The position numbers were made by a program, and so were the translations under genes. Positions 1 to 8,123 of a stretch of 37,831 bases of DNA are shown one piece after another. Positions within the stretch are counted from its first letter, which is position 1. Each line of letters begins with the position of its first letter. The notes under the pieces are model-generated. The model saw only the letters and a list, made by a program, of their open reading frames with translations, was not told the DNA's origin and searched no databases. The stretch covers positions 1 to 37,831 of the forward strand of contig WGNW01000004.1 of assembly GCA_016124315.1 (NCBI GenBank). The letters are read 5' to 3'. The DNA is from Alphaproteobacteria bacterium (lineage in GTDB: Bacteria; Pseudomonadota; Alphaproteobacteria; SMXS01).

Positions 1-38
1 GGAGGGACTTGAACCCCCGACACGCGGATTATGATTCC
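1..38 (-). other. tRNA-Met(CAT) 3' fragment, putative phage attachment site
   Basis: Read on the minus strand this is the 3' part of a tRNA: the end of the anticodon stem and loop with a CAT anticodon, the variable loop, and a T arm with loop TTCAAGT closed by a GGGGG/CCCTC stem. The acceptor stem is cut off by the window edge. Toward the phage side the match stops inside the anticodon stem: the next two bases (TT) no longer pair with the 3' strand, so there is no 5' half. A tRNA 3' fragment with a sharp break in the anticodon stem is the usual footprint of integration into a tRNA gene. Its orientation (3' end pointing out of the phage) suggests the displaced host copy, with the intact tRNA expected at the other end of the prophage. 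A CAT anticodon could in principle also be tRNA-Ile2, but the sequence resembles alphaproteobacterial elongator tRNA-Met. Confidence 0.85.
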
Positions 39-44
39 AACTAT

Positions 45-198
45 CCCGAGACGATCATGTCGGGAAAAGCCCGGAGTTCTGCGGATTAGAGCTTCCGGAA
101 TGGCCGGAAATGTGGGAACGCCCGGAGAACGAGCGCGCACAAATCTCGGCACAGGTCGACGCCCGGTCCGATAGGCCAACTGAACGCCCCTGGTTCAG
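45..198. other. Non-coding end region with three short inverted repeats
   Basis: No convincing gene is seen between the att fragment and the last small gene. Three short perfect inverted repeats are visible: CCCGA/TCGGG at 45-64, TTCCGG/CCGGAA with a 5-base loop near 91-107, and CTGAAC/GTTCAG at 180-198, the last overlapping the stop codon of the 36-residue gene. They may help end the long minus-strand late transcript, but none has a convincing T tract on the minus strand. Confidence 0.4.
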
Positions 199-305
199 CC
201 GACCTTCCGCTCCTCGCGCACCGTCGTGTCGGGATGCGCCTCGGCATAGGTCCGGCTGACATACCGGCCGGTGATCGCCGATCGGTAGCGGACGACGGTC
301 TTCAC
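195..305 (-). CDS. Small conserved phage protein, 36 aa, function unknown
   Basis: A GTG-started frame of 36 residues, basic and polar, with a core reading SAITGRYVSRTYAEAHPDTT. Very short proteins with the pattern SAITGR-(F/Y)-V-(S/T)...HP-TT are frequent at the ends of phage lysis modules in proteobacteria; I recognise the pattern but know of no assigned role. It starts four bases beyond the stop of the 41-residue membrane protein and is the last gene before the att site. No clear Shine-Dalgarno precedes the GTG, so it probably depends on translation of its neighbour. Confidence 0.6.
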   Translation of the reverse strand: MKTVVRYRSAITGRYVSRTYAEAHPDTTVREERKVG

Positions 306-309
306 CGTC

Positions 310-435
310 TCATCCCAGCATCAGCCCGGCAACGAAGGCAAGGACGATGTAGAGCATCGCCCGCTTGGTCTTCACGCCGATCTTCTCGCCGACGGTCGCG
401 GCGAAGTCCTTCACCTTGTTCCATACGTTCAGCAT
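310..435 (-). CDS. Small membrane protein of the lysis module, 41 aa
   Basis: A 41-residue frame with a strong Shine-Dalgarno (AAGGAG, 8 bases before the ATG) that overlaps the stop of the preceding tiny gene. The first 25 residues are charged and probably helical (MLNVWNKVKDFAATVGEKIG...), and the last 16 or so (AMLYIVLAFVAGLMLG) form one hydrophobic segment that runs to the C-terminus. One transmembrane segment plus position behind the spanins makes a holin or antiholin-like role possible, but no family is recognised. Confidence 0.6.
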   Translation of the reverse strand: MLNVWNKVKDFAATVGEKIGVKTKRAMLYIVLAFVAGLMLG

Positions 436-445
436 GTCACTCTCC

Positions 446-523
446 TTATGAGGCGATCAGCGCCCCGATTGCGAAAGCTAGAAGGGCTGCGCCGATGAGA
501 AGGCCGACTGTGACGTCACTCAC
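446..523 (-). CDS. Tiny single-pass membrane peptide, 25 aa
   Basis: A GTG-started frame of 25 residues, almost wholly hydrophobic after the first five (TVGLLIGAALLAFAIGALIA). Its start overlaps the last codons of the Rz1-like gene, so it would be translated by coupling, and its TAA stop sits inside the ribosome-binding site of the next small gene. That tight packing supports a real gene. It may be a small holin-like or accessory lysis peptide; this is inferred from size and place only. Confidence 0.45.
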   Translation of the reverse strand: MSDVTVGLLIGAALLAFAIGALIAS

Positions 524-800
524 CGTTGTTGATCTCCCGAGCCTTTTGGTAGGCGTCCACGGCCGCATCGTGCCGAACGGCGCACGTCGCCAGCGCTTCC
601 ATGTTGGCGTTATTGGCCGCGACCAGGCTGGGGATGGTCTGCCCCACGGGCGTTATCGACGGGCACTTCGCCGACACCGACGCCGGAAGCTCGGGCAAGT
701 TCACCCGCGTAACTATTGATTTGCTCGCGCAGCCCATCAGGCAGAGCGCACTCAGGCTTATCGCGGTAGACATCCACCGCCTCGTATTCAATGCGGTCAC
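516..800 (-). CDS. Rz1-like outer-membrane spanin lipoprotein
   Basis: 94 residues. A signal peptide (residues 10-23) ends in a lipobox, LCLMGC, so Cys24 would be lipidated and anchored to the outer membrane. The mature part is short, hydrophilic and Pro-containing. It is the o-spanin partner of the Rz-like protein, and together they would fuse inner and outer membranes in the last step of lysis. The gene begins inside the Rz-like gene in another frame and runs about 95 bases past its stop, the overlapped Rz/Rz1 layout known from other phages. An internal ATG at residue 10 would still leave a full signal peptide and may be the true start. Confidence 0.8.
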   Translation of the reverse strand: MTALNTRRWMSTAISLSALCLMGCASKSIVTRVNLPELPASVSAKCPSITPVGQTIPSLVAANNANMEALATCAVRHDAAVDAYQKAREINNGE

Positions 801-1104
801 GGTACACGGTCCTTGTTTGCTCGATGGTATGGATGGCCGTCACGACGTCCATGTCGATCCCGGAGAACGACGCGGCGATCTTGTTGGCATCGGCCTGCGC
901 GGCGGCCACAGTGGCCTGCTGGCGCGCGGTCCACTCCGCGTTAGCCTTGTCATACCCGGCGTGCCACGCGGCGCTGTGCAGCCACCACAGGCCGCCTGCG
1001 GCCGCCAGCACAGCGGCGCCGATGGCGATGGCCTTCCATGGCAGGGCGGAGGTGACGGCCTTCACGGCCGGCGGGAGCGCGATGCTGGCGAGGAGGCCGG
1101 TCAT
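610..1104 (-). CDS. Rz-like inner-membrane spanin (i-spanin)
   Basis: 164 residues from an ATG that shares one base with the stop of the upstream gene (TGATG). A hydrophobic N-terminal stretch (residues 24-42) would anchor it in the inner membrane. A long Ala/Gln-rich helical periplasmic part follows (about 45-110), and then a C-terminal segment with CALPDGLREQIN, a pattern typical of phage Rz proteins. The Rz1-like gene is embedded in its 3' half. It acts with that lipoprotein in outer-membrane disruption after endolysin has cut the wall. Confidence 0.8.
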   Translation of the reverse strand: MTGLLASIALPPAVKAVTSALPWKAIAIGAAVLAAAGGLWWLHSAAWHAGYDKANAEWTARQQATVAAAQADANKIAASFSGIDMDVVTAIHTIEQTRTVYRDRIEYEAVDVYRDKPECALPDGLREQINSYAGELARASGVGVGEVPVDNARGADHPQPGRGQ

Positions 1105-1400
1105 CAGCACGGCTCCCAGACACCAGCGGTCAGGTGGCCGTGCCAGTGCGTCTTGCCGCCGATCAGGTGATGGACGCTCGGCGTCAGCGTTGGCCGCTCC
1201 CGGTCGCCGTCCCAAATCCAGGACGGCCTGCCAGCGCCGGGAAGCCGGAATTCCAGCGCGCCCTTCCGGCCGCAGCCGCAGGGGCAGAGATAGACCATGC
1301 CAGCCGGGTCGTGCTCCGCCGTCACGTAGAACTCGAAAGCTCCCGGCGGCACGCCATCCACATCAATGTCGTCGACGTGCTTTGCGATCGCCTCGGCCAT
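1104..1400 (-). CDS. DUF6527-like small Cys-rich protein
   Basis: 98 residues, beginning at an ATG that overlaps the endolysin stop by one base. The middle holds a CPCGCG motif (about residues 38-43) and a His/Trp-rich C-terminal half (PSVHHLIGGKTHWHGHLTAGVW). This combination resembles the phage-associated DUF6527 family, which I recall only as uncharacterised. The three clustered Cys and several His could bind a metal. It lies between endolysin and spanins, so a role linked to lysis is possible but not shown. Confidence 0.6.
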   Translation of the reverse strand: MAEAIAKHVDDIDVDGVPPGAFEFYVTAEHDPAGMVYLCPCGCGRKGALEFRLPGAGRPSWIWDGDRERPTLTPSVHHLIGGKTHWHGHLTAGVWEPC

Positions 1401-2308
1401 CACCGCACCGCCTTCTTCCGCTCGCTGACGTGCCGCCAGACCATGTAGCCGATGAACGCCAGCGCCACGACGCCGAGCACGATGATGATGAGCGGGCTGG
1501 AAATCGCGGACTTGGCGATCTCGCCCTTGGGGTCGACCGACCGGGCCGCCTGCCCCACGGTCGCAACCGTCGTTGCGGCGCCGGCAATCGTGCCGCCGGT
1601 CACGGTGCCCGAGCGGTAGTAGGGCCTGCGGTCCTCCGGATACCACGGCGCCGGGGTTGTGGGGCGCATGGGCGCTGGTTCCGGCTCCGGCGTCGCAGTG
1701 GGCGCCGCGGCCTCCACAGGCGCGTCAGCGGCCCGCAGCGCCTTCAGGAACGCCATGTGATAGCCGGCCACGAGCGCCGCCCTGTCGTGGCCGTTGACGA
1801 TGGCCCGGGCGCCCATGGGGTCGTCGTTGCTGTCGCTGAAGTAGTAGCCCAGCCCACGGCCGGTGAAGAGACCCTGGATCATGCCGGTGAAAAGGATCTG
1901 GCACGCTGTGTCCGGATCGAGCGCGAGGTCCGGCTGTTCGTAGAGCGGGCAGCCGAGGATGCCGCCCAGCTTCTTGTAGTTGTCCGCCCAGGTGAGCTGG
2001 ATCAGCCCGCGGCCGTAGTAGACCTCGCCGGTCTGCGGATCGGGCGCGGCATAGGGATAGCCGGCCTTGGCGACGATCTTGCGCGCCACCGCATCCGTCG
2101 TGGCGAATCCCTCGCGGATCGGCTGCATCCGGGCGCCGGTCTCGTGGAAGGTCTGCCCGAGCACGTTGGCGAGCCAGCGCACGTCGCCGCCGGCATGGTC
2201 CCGGTCCCACACGTCCAGCAGCATGGTGATGCCGTCCACCTGCGGCTGCGTCATGGCGCCGCTGAACGGCTCCTGGCGGATTTGGGCGAAGAAGGTATCG
2301 CGGTTCAT
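1400..2308 (-). CDS. Endolysin, glycoside hydrolase family 19 type, with C-terminal membrane anchor
   Basis: 302 residues. Residues 1-190 carry chitinase-like GH19 features: FHETG with the probable catalytic Glu56, YYGRGLIQLTWADNY at 97-111, and ARAIVNG near 167-173. Enzymes of this group cut peptidoglycan glycan chains in phage lysis. A Pro/Ala/Glu-rich linker (195-225) leads to a hydrophobic segment at about 271-291 followed by a basic tail, so the enzyme is probably tethered to the inner membrane rather than freely soluble. The ATG overlaps the stop of the upstream XhlA-like gene by four bases (ATGA). Confidence 0.85.
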   Translation of the reverse strand: MNRDTFFAQIRQEPFSGAMTQPQVDGITMLLDVWDRDHAGGDVRWLANVLGQTFHETGARMQPIREGFATTDAVARKIVAKAGYPYAAPDPQTGEVYYGRGLIQLTWADNYKKLGGILGCPLYEQPDLALDPDTACQILFTGMIQGLFTGRGLGYYFSDSNDDPMGARAIVNGHDRAALVAGYHMAFLKALRAADAPVEAAAPTATPEPEPAPMRPTTPAPWYPEDRRPYYRSGTVTGGTIAGAATTVATVGQAARSVDPKGEIAKSAISSPLIIIVLGVVALAFIGYMVWRHVSERKKAVR

Positions 2309-2730
2309 GGCGCTGTACTCTGAATGATGTTGGTCGGCGGCGGTGCCTTGCGGACAAAAGGCGCGCCGTTCCAGAACAGGGTTCCGATGATGGTGGCCAG
2401 GACCACCAGGGCGGTTCCCATGGCGCTGATGGCGCCCAGGAGCACCATGGTCTTCACGCTGCTGATCCGGATGTGCAGCTTGTCGTCCGCCGCCGCGCGG
2501 TTTGCCTCGGCCACGTCTATGCGCTCGCGCAGGCCGTCCATGGTCTGGCGTACTTCGCGGTGATCCTGGACGTTCTGGACCGCGTGGGCATCGAACCGAA
2601 AAATCGCCTCGTCCACCTTCCTGGTCTGCGCATCGAGGCGTTCCTCAAAGCGCGCGAGCCGTTCCGACTGATGGTGGAGCGTCGTGCGGAGTTCATCGGC
2701 CGGCATCGTATCGTTCCCGAATATAGTCAC
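2305..2730 (-). CDS. XhlA-like coiled-coil protein with C-terminal membrane segment (lysis-associated)
   Basis: 141 residues if started at the GTG at 2730, which has AGGAGG 10 bases upstream; the ATG at 2706 is the alternative. Residues 20-92 are a charged helix rich in Glu, Arg and Gln, probably a coiled coil. Residues 96-119 are one transmembrane segment and the tail is short. This plan matches haemolysin XhlA-type proteins, which often sit just before phage endolysins and help membrane permeabilisation. It is the best holin-function candidate here, although the tiny membrane proteins at 310-523 are others. Confidence 0.55.
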   Translation of the reverse strand: MTIFGNDTMPADELRTTLHHQSERLARFEERLDAQTRKVDEAIFRFDAHAVQNVQDHREVRQTMDGLRERIDVAEANRAAADDKLHIRISSVKTMVLLGAISAMGTALVVLATIIGTLFWNGAPFVRKAPPPTNIIQSTAP

Positions 2731-2799
2731 GATTGGCGCCCCTCCTGGGGCTGCTGTTGCTGGGCGTGGCCTCGCCAGCACGCATGCCGCTTCCTTCTG

Positions 2800-5700
2800 C
2801 TACTTCCAGCCCGGCCGGGACAGGATGTTGCCGTTCCTGTCGACCACCGTGCAGTCGCCGCTGATCGAATAGTCCGTGCCCTCGGTCAGGCCCTGGGACG
2901 CGAGAAAGCTGTCGATGCCTGGGCCGTTGAGCCCGGCGAAACCGAATTCACAGCCGGCATCGACGAACAGCTTCAGCGGATAGTTCGCCGTGGTGCCGCT
3001 GGGATCTACGATGTCGCCGATCTTGGTGCCGCCGGTGAGGTGCAGTTCGATCTTCCAGGAATAGGTGCCGGTCCGGTAGGCGGAGCCCTTCTGGCCGATC
3101 GGGGAGGCGTCGACGCAATTGTTGAGGCGCAGGATGGGTGTGTCGAAGGTCAGCCCCAGCGTGCGCGCATAGAGGCAGTTCTGCCGGCCACCCGTGGTGG
3201 GGAGCGGAAACGTCCACGTCAGGTTGTTGATTGTTACGTCCGGGGACGCCGTCGTGAACGTCACCAGGGTCTGCGAAGAGTCGTACCCATTTTCGGAGAA
3301 CGCGACATTCCCGCCGTTGATCACCGATACACCGCCGCCTGAAATCAGGTTGTCGACATCCTCGACGTCCACGTCCTCGATGGTCAGCAGGCCGGCGATC
3401 ACGGCCTCGTAGGTGGTGCCGTTCCGGGGGTCGAACTGCACCGCCGTCGAGAGGTTCGAGCCCTTCAGCTTCTGGACCGTCACGTCGTTGTACAGATAGT
3501 TCCCGGAGCCGTGGCCATAGAGCCCGGAGGTGCAGTTGTGCAGGTCGACCGTGTCGATCTCCACGTCCCTGTCGGTATGGTCGGTGCCGCTGTAGAGGTT
3601 GAGTGCGCCGCCCTCGCAACGGCCGTACTGGTCGCCGGGGACGGTCCCGGGCTGCGGCCAGCCCTTGGCGTAGTAGGTGCGCCGAACCGTGCAGGGGCCG
3701 ACATGGCCATGCTGGCTGAAGTCGATCCGCTCGGCGCCGTCGAACACCGGGAAGTCGGTCACATAGCCGTTTGATCCGGCAAAGTCCTTCCTCGATCCGC
3801 CGATCAGCCGGATATCGCGGCTGACGCCGTCGGCGAAGCGCCACGCCTGCTGCTGATCGGAGATCCGAACGTCCTGCCCGTTCGGGTCCGAGCCGTCCGG
3901 CATGTGCACGACCCAGACGTAGGTGGTCGCGTTGGTATCGCTGCGCGGGTCCTGCACCGTCGAACCGTTCTGGTAGACCGTATACGAACCGGGCTCGGCA
4001 TCCACGTTGTCGATGTTGGCCGCGATGTTGGCGCCGCCGACCTTCCAGTCGCCGCGGACGTTGCCGGCAAACCAGAGACGATAGGACCAGCTATCCGAAG
4101 AGGTGCCGTTGTTCCAGGTCGTGTCCCTGCCGACCACGGTGGTCTGCCAGCAGTTGTCGGTGCCGGCGACGGCGGTCCAGGTGGCGCCGGAGAGATCGCG
4201 CCGGCTGTCGATCGTGGGCAGCACCGTCGCGTAGCCGTAGGGCACGAAGCTGCGCGCCAGGGCCGCGGCCGGGATCGTCGCGAAATGCTCCTGGCCACCG
4301 CGCAGGGCGATGATATCGCCGTCCACGGTCTCGGCGACGGCCTTGTCGATGGTGGCATAAGGGGTCAGCGGCGTGGCACCGTCATTGGTGCTGTCGGACC
4401 CGGTCACCTTGTCGACAAACTTCACCGCCTCGCGCAGATCGAACACCCGGGCGTCGATCCGCGACATGAACTCGTAGGACAGCTGGCTTTCCGCGCTCGC
4501 CTCGGCAGCGGCGGCGGCGGCCGTTGCGGTAGCCTCCACGTCGTCGACGTCGTCGGAGACCGCATCAATGGACTGCTGGATGACCGCGGGGACCGTGCGG
4601 ATCTTGGGCAGGGCCGTGGACTTGTAGATCCAGGCCTTGATCGTCACGTCCTCGACGGCGCTGCCGTCGTTTCCGCCGCTTGCCGTGTTCACCTGCACCC
4701 GCACGCCGGACGGGTCGAGACCACCGACGGCCGCGCTGATGGTCGTCACCAGATACTGGCTGGACTGGAACTGCCGGGGCACGCCGGTCAGGGTGCCGAC
4801 GGTGCCGTCAACGGCGACGGGGGCCACCTGGACGGCCCGCGGCGCATTGTGCACAGAATCGATCTTCACCAGCACCGTGAGCGAGTCCGTCGACAGGACA
4901 TCGCTGGGCACGTCGAAGGTGGCGTTGTTGATCGAGCCGGACGGGACCGTGAAGGTGTGCGTATCGACGATCGTGCCGACCGTGCCCGAACTCGCGCCCA
5001 GCGTCGTCAGGGTACCGATTTCCGGGCCGTCGTCTTCCGCCAGGTCGAACAGGAGGGCCGCCAGATAATAGGGGTCGACCGGAACCCTCACGGGCTTGCC
5101 GGTGCCGACCGCCGGCGGGCCGATGACGCCGCTGCTGGATGCCGTCACGGTGATCCGCAGCACGGTCGTCGCGCCGTCGAGGTCGATCTCGAGGTAACGC
5201 CGGCCGGTGATGTCCGGGATCGTGACCGGCGCGACCGTCTCGGCGCTGGCGCTGCGCTGCTGGACGGTGCAGGCGGTGAGCGTGCCTGACGGGTGCTCCA
5301 TTTCGATCCACACCGCGCCGGCGGCGATCTCGTCGGCGGTCAGCGCGCGGTCCCAGTAGGCGTTGAGGCCGCTGACATAGTCGTAGTTCCCGTCCGCCCG
5401 CTTCGTGGCGTGAGACGAGGTGTTGCTCGTGAGTTGCGCCGACCGGCGGACCAGTGTCAGGCCATTGAAGTCGATGGGTCCGAGATTGCGGGCGAGCTCG
5501 GCCTCGATCGCGTCCACGTCGGCCTGGTCGGCCTTGGTGTCGAGGGTGGCCTCGATCGTGCCCCAAGGAATGGACAGGGTCCAGGAGCCGGAGCCCGAGG
5601 CGCCGGACTTGACGTAGATGCCGTTGTTCGCCGCGCTGGCGTCGTCGTACACCAGTCCGATGGTGCCGGCCGCATGGGCGAGGTCCGCATCGAGGGAGGA

Positions 5701-5877
5701 CTTGGCCGCGTAGATCACCGTCGCGCCGGAGCTGGTGATGATGGAGATCGCGTCCTCGATGGTCTGGCCCAGGTCCCGGATTTCGGCCTTGTCGGGCTTG
5801 GCCGCGCCCGAGGCGGGCACGCCGGGCGTATTGTAATCCGGGAAAGTGGCATCGAAGCCGTCGACGATCGAGCCCAT
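2800..5877 (-). CDS. Tail spike/fibre protein with probable right-handed beta-helix
   Basis: 1025 residues, the largest gene of the tail tip. The N-terminus (1-130) is a charged, partly helical attachment region, and 130-440 is beta-rich with many Thr/Val/Asp. From about residue 485 a section beginning FVDKVTGSDSTNDG, with PYATIDKAVAETVDGDII, has the look of a pectate-lyase-like parallel beta-helix, the fold of many receptor-binding spikes that bind or cut surface polysaccharide. It is the outermost tail gene and lies directly after the tip protein, preceded by a copy of the CTGACGGCGGTAA element. RBS GGAGAACATC precedes the ATG. No catalytic residues can be named from sequence alone. Confidence 0.75.
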   Translation of the reverse strand: MGSIVDGFDATFPDYNTPGVPASGAAKPDKAEIRDLGQTIEDAISIITSSGATVIYAAKSSLDADLAHAAGTIGLVYDDASAANNGIYVKSGASGSGSWTLSIPWGTIEATLDTKADQADVDAIEAELARNLGPIDFNGLTLVRRSAQLTSNTSSHATKRADGNYDYVSGLNAYWDRALTADEIAAGAVWIEMEHPSGTLTACTVQQRSASAETVAPVTIPDITGRRYLEIDLDGATTVLRITVTASSSGVIGPPAVGTGKPVRVPVDPYYLAALLFDLAEDDGPEIGTLTTLGASSGTVGTIVDTHTFTVPSGSINNATFDVPSDVLSTDSLTVLVKIDSVHNAPRAVQVAPVAVDGTVGTLTGVPRQFQSSQYLVTTISAAVGGLDPSGVRVQVNTASGGNDGSAVEDVTIKAWIYKSTALPKIRTVPAVIQQSIDAVSDDVDDVEATATAAAAAAEASAESQLSYEFMSRIDARVFDLREAVKFVDKVTGSDSTNDGATPLTPYATIDKAVAETVDGDIIALRGGQEHFATIPAAALARSFVPYGYATVLPTIDSRRDLSGATWTAVAGTDNCWQTTVVGRDTTWNNGTSSDSWSYRLWFAGNVRGDWKVGGANIAANIDNVDAEPGSYTVYQNGSTVQDPRSDTNATTYVWVVHMPDGSDPNGQDVRISDQQQAWRFADGVSRDIRLIGGSRKDFAGSNGYVTDFPVFDGAERIDFSQHGHVGPCTVRRTYYAKGWPQPGTVPGDQYGRCEGGALNLYSGTDHTDRDVEIDTVDLHNCTSGLYGHGSGNYLYNDVTVQKLKGSNLSTAVQFDPRNGTTYEAVIAGLLTIEDVDVEDVDNLISGGGVSVINGGNVAFSENGYDSSQTLVTFTTASPDVTINNLTWTFPLPTTGGRQNCLYARTLGLTFDTPILRLNNCVDASPIGQKGSAYRTGTYSWKIELHLTGGTKIGDIVDPSGTTANYPLKLFVDAGCEFGFAGLNGPGIDSFLASQGLTEGTDYSISGDCTVVDRNGNILSRPGWK

Positions 5878-5905
5878 GATGTTCTCCGCTGTTCAGGCTG
5901 GCCTA

Positions 5906-5944
5906 AAGGTAACGGCGCGGGGTGGTGCCGTTTACCGCCGTCAG
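5906..5944 (-). promoter_or_regulatory. Late-gene element copy 1 (upstream of tail spike)
   Basis: CTGACGGCGGTAA on the minus strand (5932-5944), followed after exactly 20 bases by TACCTT (5911-5906), a -10-like TAnnnT hexamer. It sits just after the stop of the tip-protein gene and about 55 bases before the spike ATG. Four other copies of the same 13-mer are in this window. A role as a phage late promoter is inferred. Confidence 0.6.
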
Positions 5945-5954
5945 GCCGGGCGGA

Positions 5955-8123
5955 TCAGGGCACGGTCTTGCTGGCCGGACCGCCGGGCGTGGATGCCACG
6001 CCTCCCGCGCTGTAGGCCACCACCCACCACCAGTACGAATCGGCGGCGAGGCCGGCATCCAGATAGGTCTGGTTCAGGCTCGGGCTGCTGGGAATGGCGC
6101 CACTGATGTCGGTGGCGGTGCCGAAGTTGTTGGAGGTGTTCCGGAACACCCTGACCTCGGTCACATAGGCGGAAGGTGCTTTCCAGTCGACGGTCACGTC
6201 GGAGCCCGACTTGCTGGCGTCGACGCTCTTGGGGTGATCCGGCTGGGCATAATCGGTGGTCGAGTCCAGCGTGTAGGCATCCGACCAGTCCGATTCCCGG
6301 CCGTCGCCGTAGCTGTACTTGACCTGCACGTCGAGGCTTTCGTCGAGCAGTATCAGGTCGGTCTTGAGCTCGACGCTCGCGCCCGATGCCTTGTCCTTGT
6401 ACTTGTTCGCCGGGCCGTAGTCCGTATCGGTCGAGGCCTTCCAATGCACCCACCAGGTCAGGTCATTCCGATCCGGCGCCGTGATATCGATGATCAGCCG
6501 GCCCTGGCTGTTCTTGCCGAAATCGACGGAGATGGAATCGATCGTGGGCGCGGTAAGGCCCGCCTGCGCCACTCGGTCTCCGGCCGGCGCGGGATCGCCT
6601 TCCTCGGTCGAGGGCGTCCAGCTATCGATTGCCGAGCTGATCGCCACCCAGGCGAACTGCACGCCGCCATTGGAGAGCGTCTTGAGCTGGGTGATCTCGG
6701 CGGGGCCGTCGTAGAACGTGGCGCCGGCCTCTTCGATGGTGAGGTTGATATACCGCTCCCCGCGGGCGCTGCGGCCCAGGGCGTTGGTGGTCACCGTGCC
6801 CCGGTACTGCGCCATGGTCCGGATCATCAGCCGCTTGGCGAGCCTTCTGGCCTGTCCATGGCTGGGCACCTGAGGATCGAAGCCGGTGGAATTGACGCGA
6901 CCGCGCGAGGTGATATCCGTCTCGTCGCGCCAGGGGTCGGCCTCGACCTGGTTGTAGTCGTTGTCCGCAGAGATGTAGCTGACGACAATCTCGTTGACCG
7001 CAGCCTCGTCCTCGATACCGTCCTCGTAGGTGTAGGAGACGATCTCGTCGGCGCCGATGCTGACCGTCGGCGCGTAGTACCGGCCGGAATAGACCACCAT
7101 GGCGCCGTCGCTGCGGCTGCTGAGCCAGCCGTCGAAGCAGGCCGTGATGTTGCCGACGACGCCCTTGTGATCGTCGGTGTGCTTGTGGGCGACGCATCCC
7201 CGGTAGCGCTTCTCGGTGCCGCCGCCCTTGAGGCTCACCGTCGTATCGCAGTCGTCCGCCGCATCGGTCCAGTAGGAGATCGCCGGATAGATCTGGGTGA
7301 GGAAGTCGTAGCCCTGCCGGACCATGAGATAGTGGCAAAGATGCAACACCGGGTTTTCGGACCATTCCCAGGTCGACGGCGTGTTGTAGCGATGCGACCC
7401 GGTGCCGCCCTTGGTGCTGTCCTTGCGCCAGTCGTAGCAGAGCTGCCACTTCGCCGCGATCGAGGCCGGCTGCGGCCCGCCGGCGGGATAGGTCTCCTGG
7501 AAGTCCTTCGCCTTGACCGAGTTCCACGTCGTCGCGACGATCACCACGCCGTCGCCCCGGTGCGCGCTGGTCCAGATGCCGGAAAGCAGGCTCGTCAGCG
7601 CCGAAATCGCCGTCCCTGGGCTGGCACCGTTGGTCGAGTAGAAGTTGACCGCGCTGTCCTTGTACCGCTTGTCCGTGCCCGCCTGGACGACGGTGCCCGA
7701 AAGGGTGACCGGATCATCGCCCAGGTAGCGCTGGACGATGCTGTCGATCTTGCCGTCGTGCACCGCGAACACGTCGACGGCAGTGCCGTCCTCTGCCGTG
7801 TCGTAAAAGATGTAGGCGCCATAGAGCCGGGAGGTGCCGTAGCCGCTGACCCGCGGCGGCCGGGAAATCTTGATCGACTGCTCCGTCGTCTCCGGCTTCG
7901 GCGCCGAGGGGCCGAGCCCGATCAGGCCCGCGAAGGATGCCAGCCCGGCCAGGCTGACGGCGGTCACCAGCCCCGAGGCGATGGCCGCCCCGACGCCTAC
8001 GCTGAGCCCGGCGCTGAGGCCGGCATTGACGATGGCGGCGCTGAGGAACTGACCGACGCCGGGAATGAAGTTGACCGCGACAGCGGCGGCGATCGTCAGG
8101 ATCGAACCGAGAACCTTACCCAC
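5955..8123 (-). CDS. Tail tip / host-specificity protein, J-like, with fibronectin-III-like C-terminus
   Basis: 722 residues. The first 70 are strongly hydrophobic and Gly/Ala-rich (AAAVAVNFIPGVGQFL...), as at the N-terminus of many J-type central tail-tip proteins, where it inserts into or packs against the tip. A body with tail-hub character follows, including STWEWSENPVLHLCHYL and conserved YADGIEDEA-like segments. At the C-terminus lie two beta-rich units, about 525-625 and 628-715, that read as fibronectin type III-like. J-type proteins form the tail hub and tip and take part in host recognition. The start overlaps the 3' end of the DUF6950 gene by eight bases. Confidence 0.75.
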   Translation of the reverse strand: MGKVLGSILTIAAAVAVNFIPGVGQFLSAAIVNAGLSAGLSVGVGAAIASGLVTAVSLAGLASFAGLIGLGPSAPKPETTEQSIKISRPPRVSGYGTSRLYGAYIFYDTAEDGTAVDVFAVHDGKIDSIVQRYLGDDPVTLSGTVVQAGTDKRYKDSAVNFYSTNGASPGTAISALTSLLSGIWTSAHRGDGVVIVATTWNSVKAKDFQETYPAGGPQPASIAAKWQLCYDWRKDSTKGGTGSHRYNTPSTWEWSENPVLHLCHYLMVRQGYDFLTQIYPAISYWTDAADDCDTTVSLKGGGTEKRYRGCVAHKHTDDHKGVVGNITACFDGWLSSRSDGAMVVYSGRYYAPTVSIGADEIVSYTYEDGIEDEAAVNEIVVSYISADNDYNQVEADPWRDETDITSRGRVNSTGFDPQVPSHGQARRLAKRLMIRTMAQYRGTVTTNALGRSARGERYINLTIEEAGATFYDGPAEITQLKTLSNGGVQFAWVAISSAIDSWTPSTEEGDPAPAGDRVAQAGLTAPTIDSISVDFGKNSQGRLIIDITAPDRNDLTWWVHWKASTDTDYGPANKYKDKASGASVELKTDLILLDESLDVQVKYSYGDGRESDWSDAYTLDSTTDYAQPDHPKSVDASKSGSDVTVDWKAPSAYVTEVRVFRNTSNNFGTATDISGAIPSSPSLNQTYLDAGLAADSYWWWVVAYSAGGVASTPGGPASKTVP

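Noticed and set aside
3904..5289. Long plus-strand frame opposite the tail spike
   Set aside because: Same reason: composition of an antisense shadow; the minus-strand spike reads as genuine protein.
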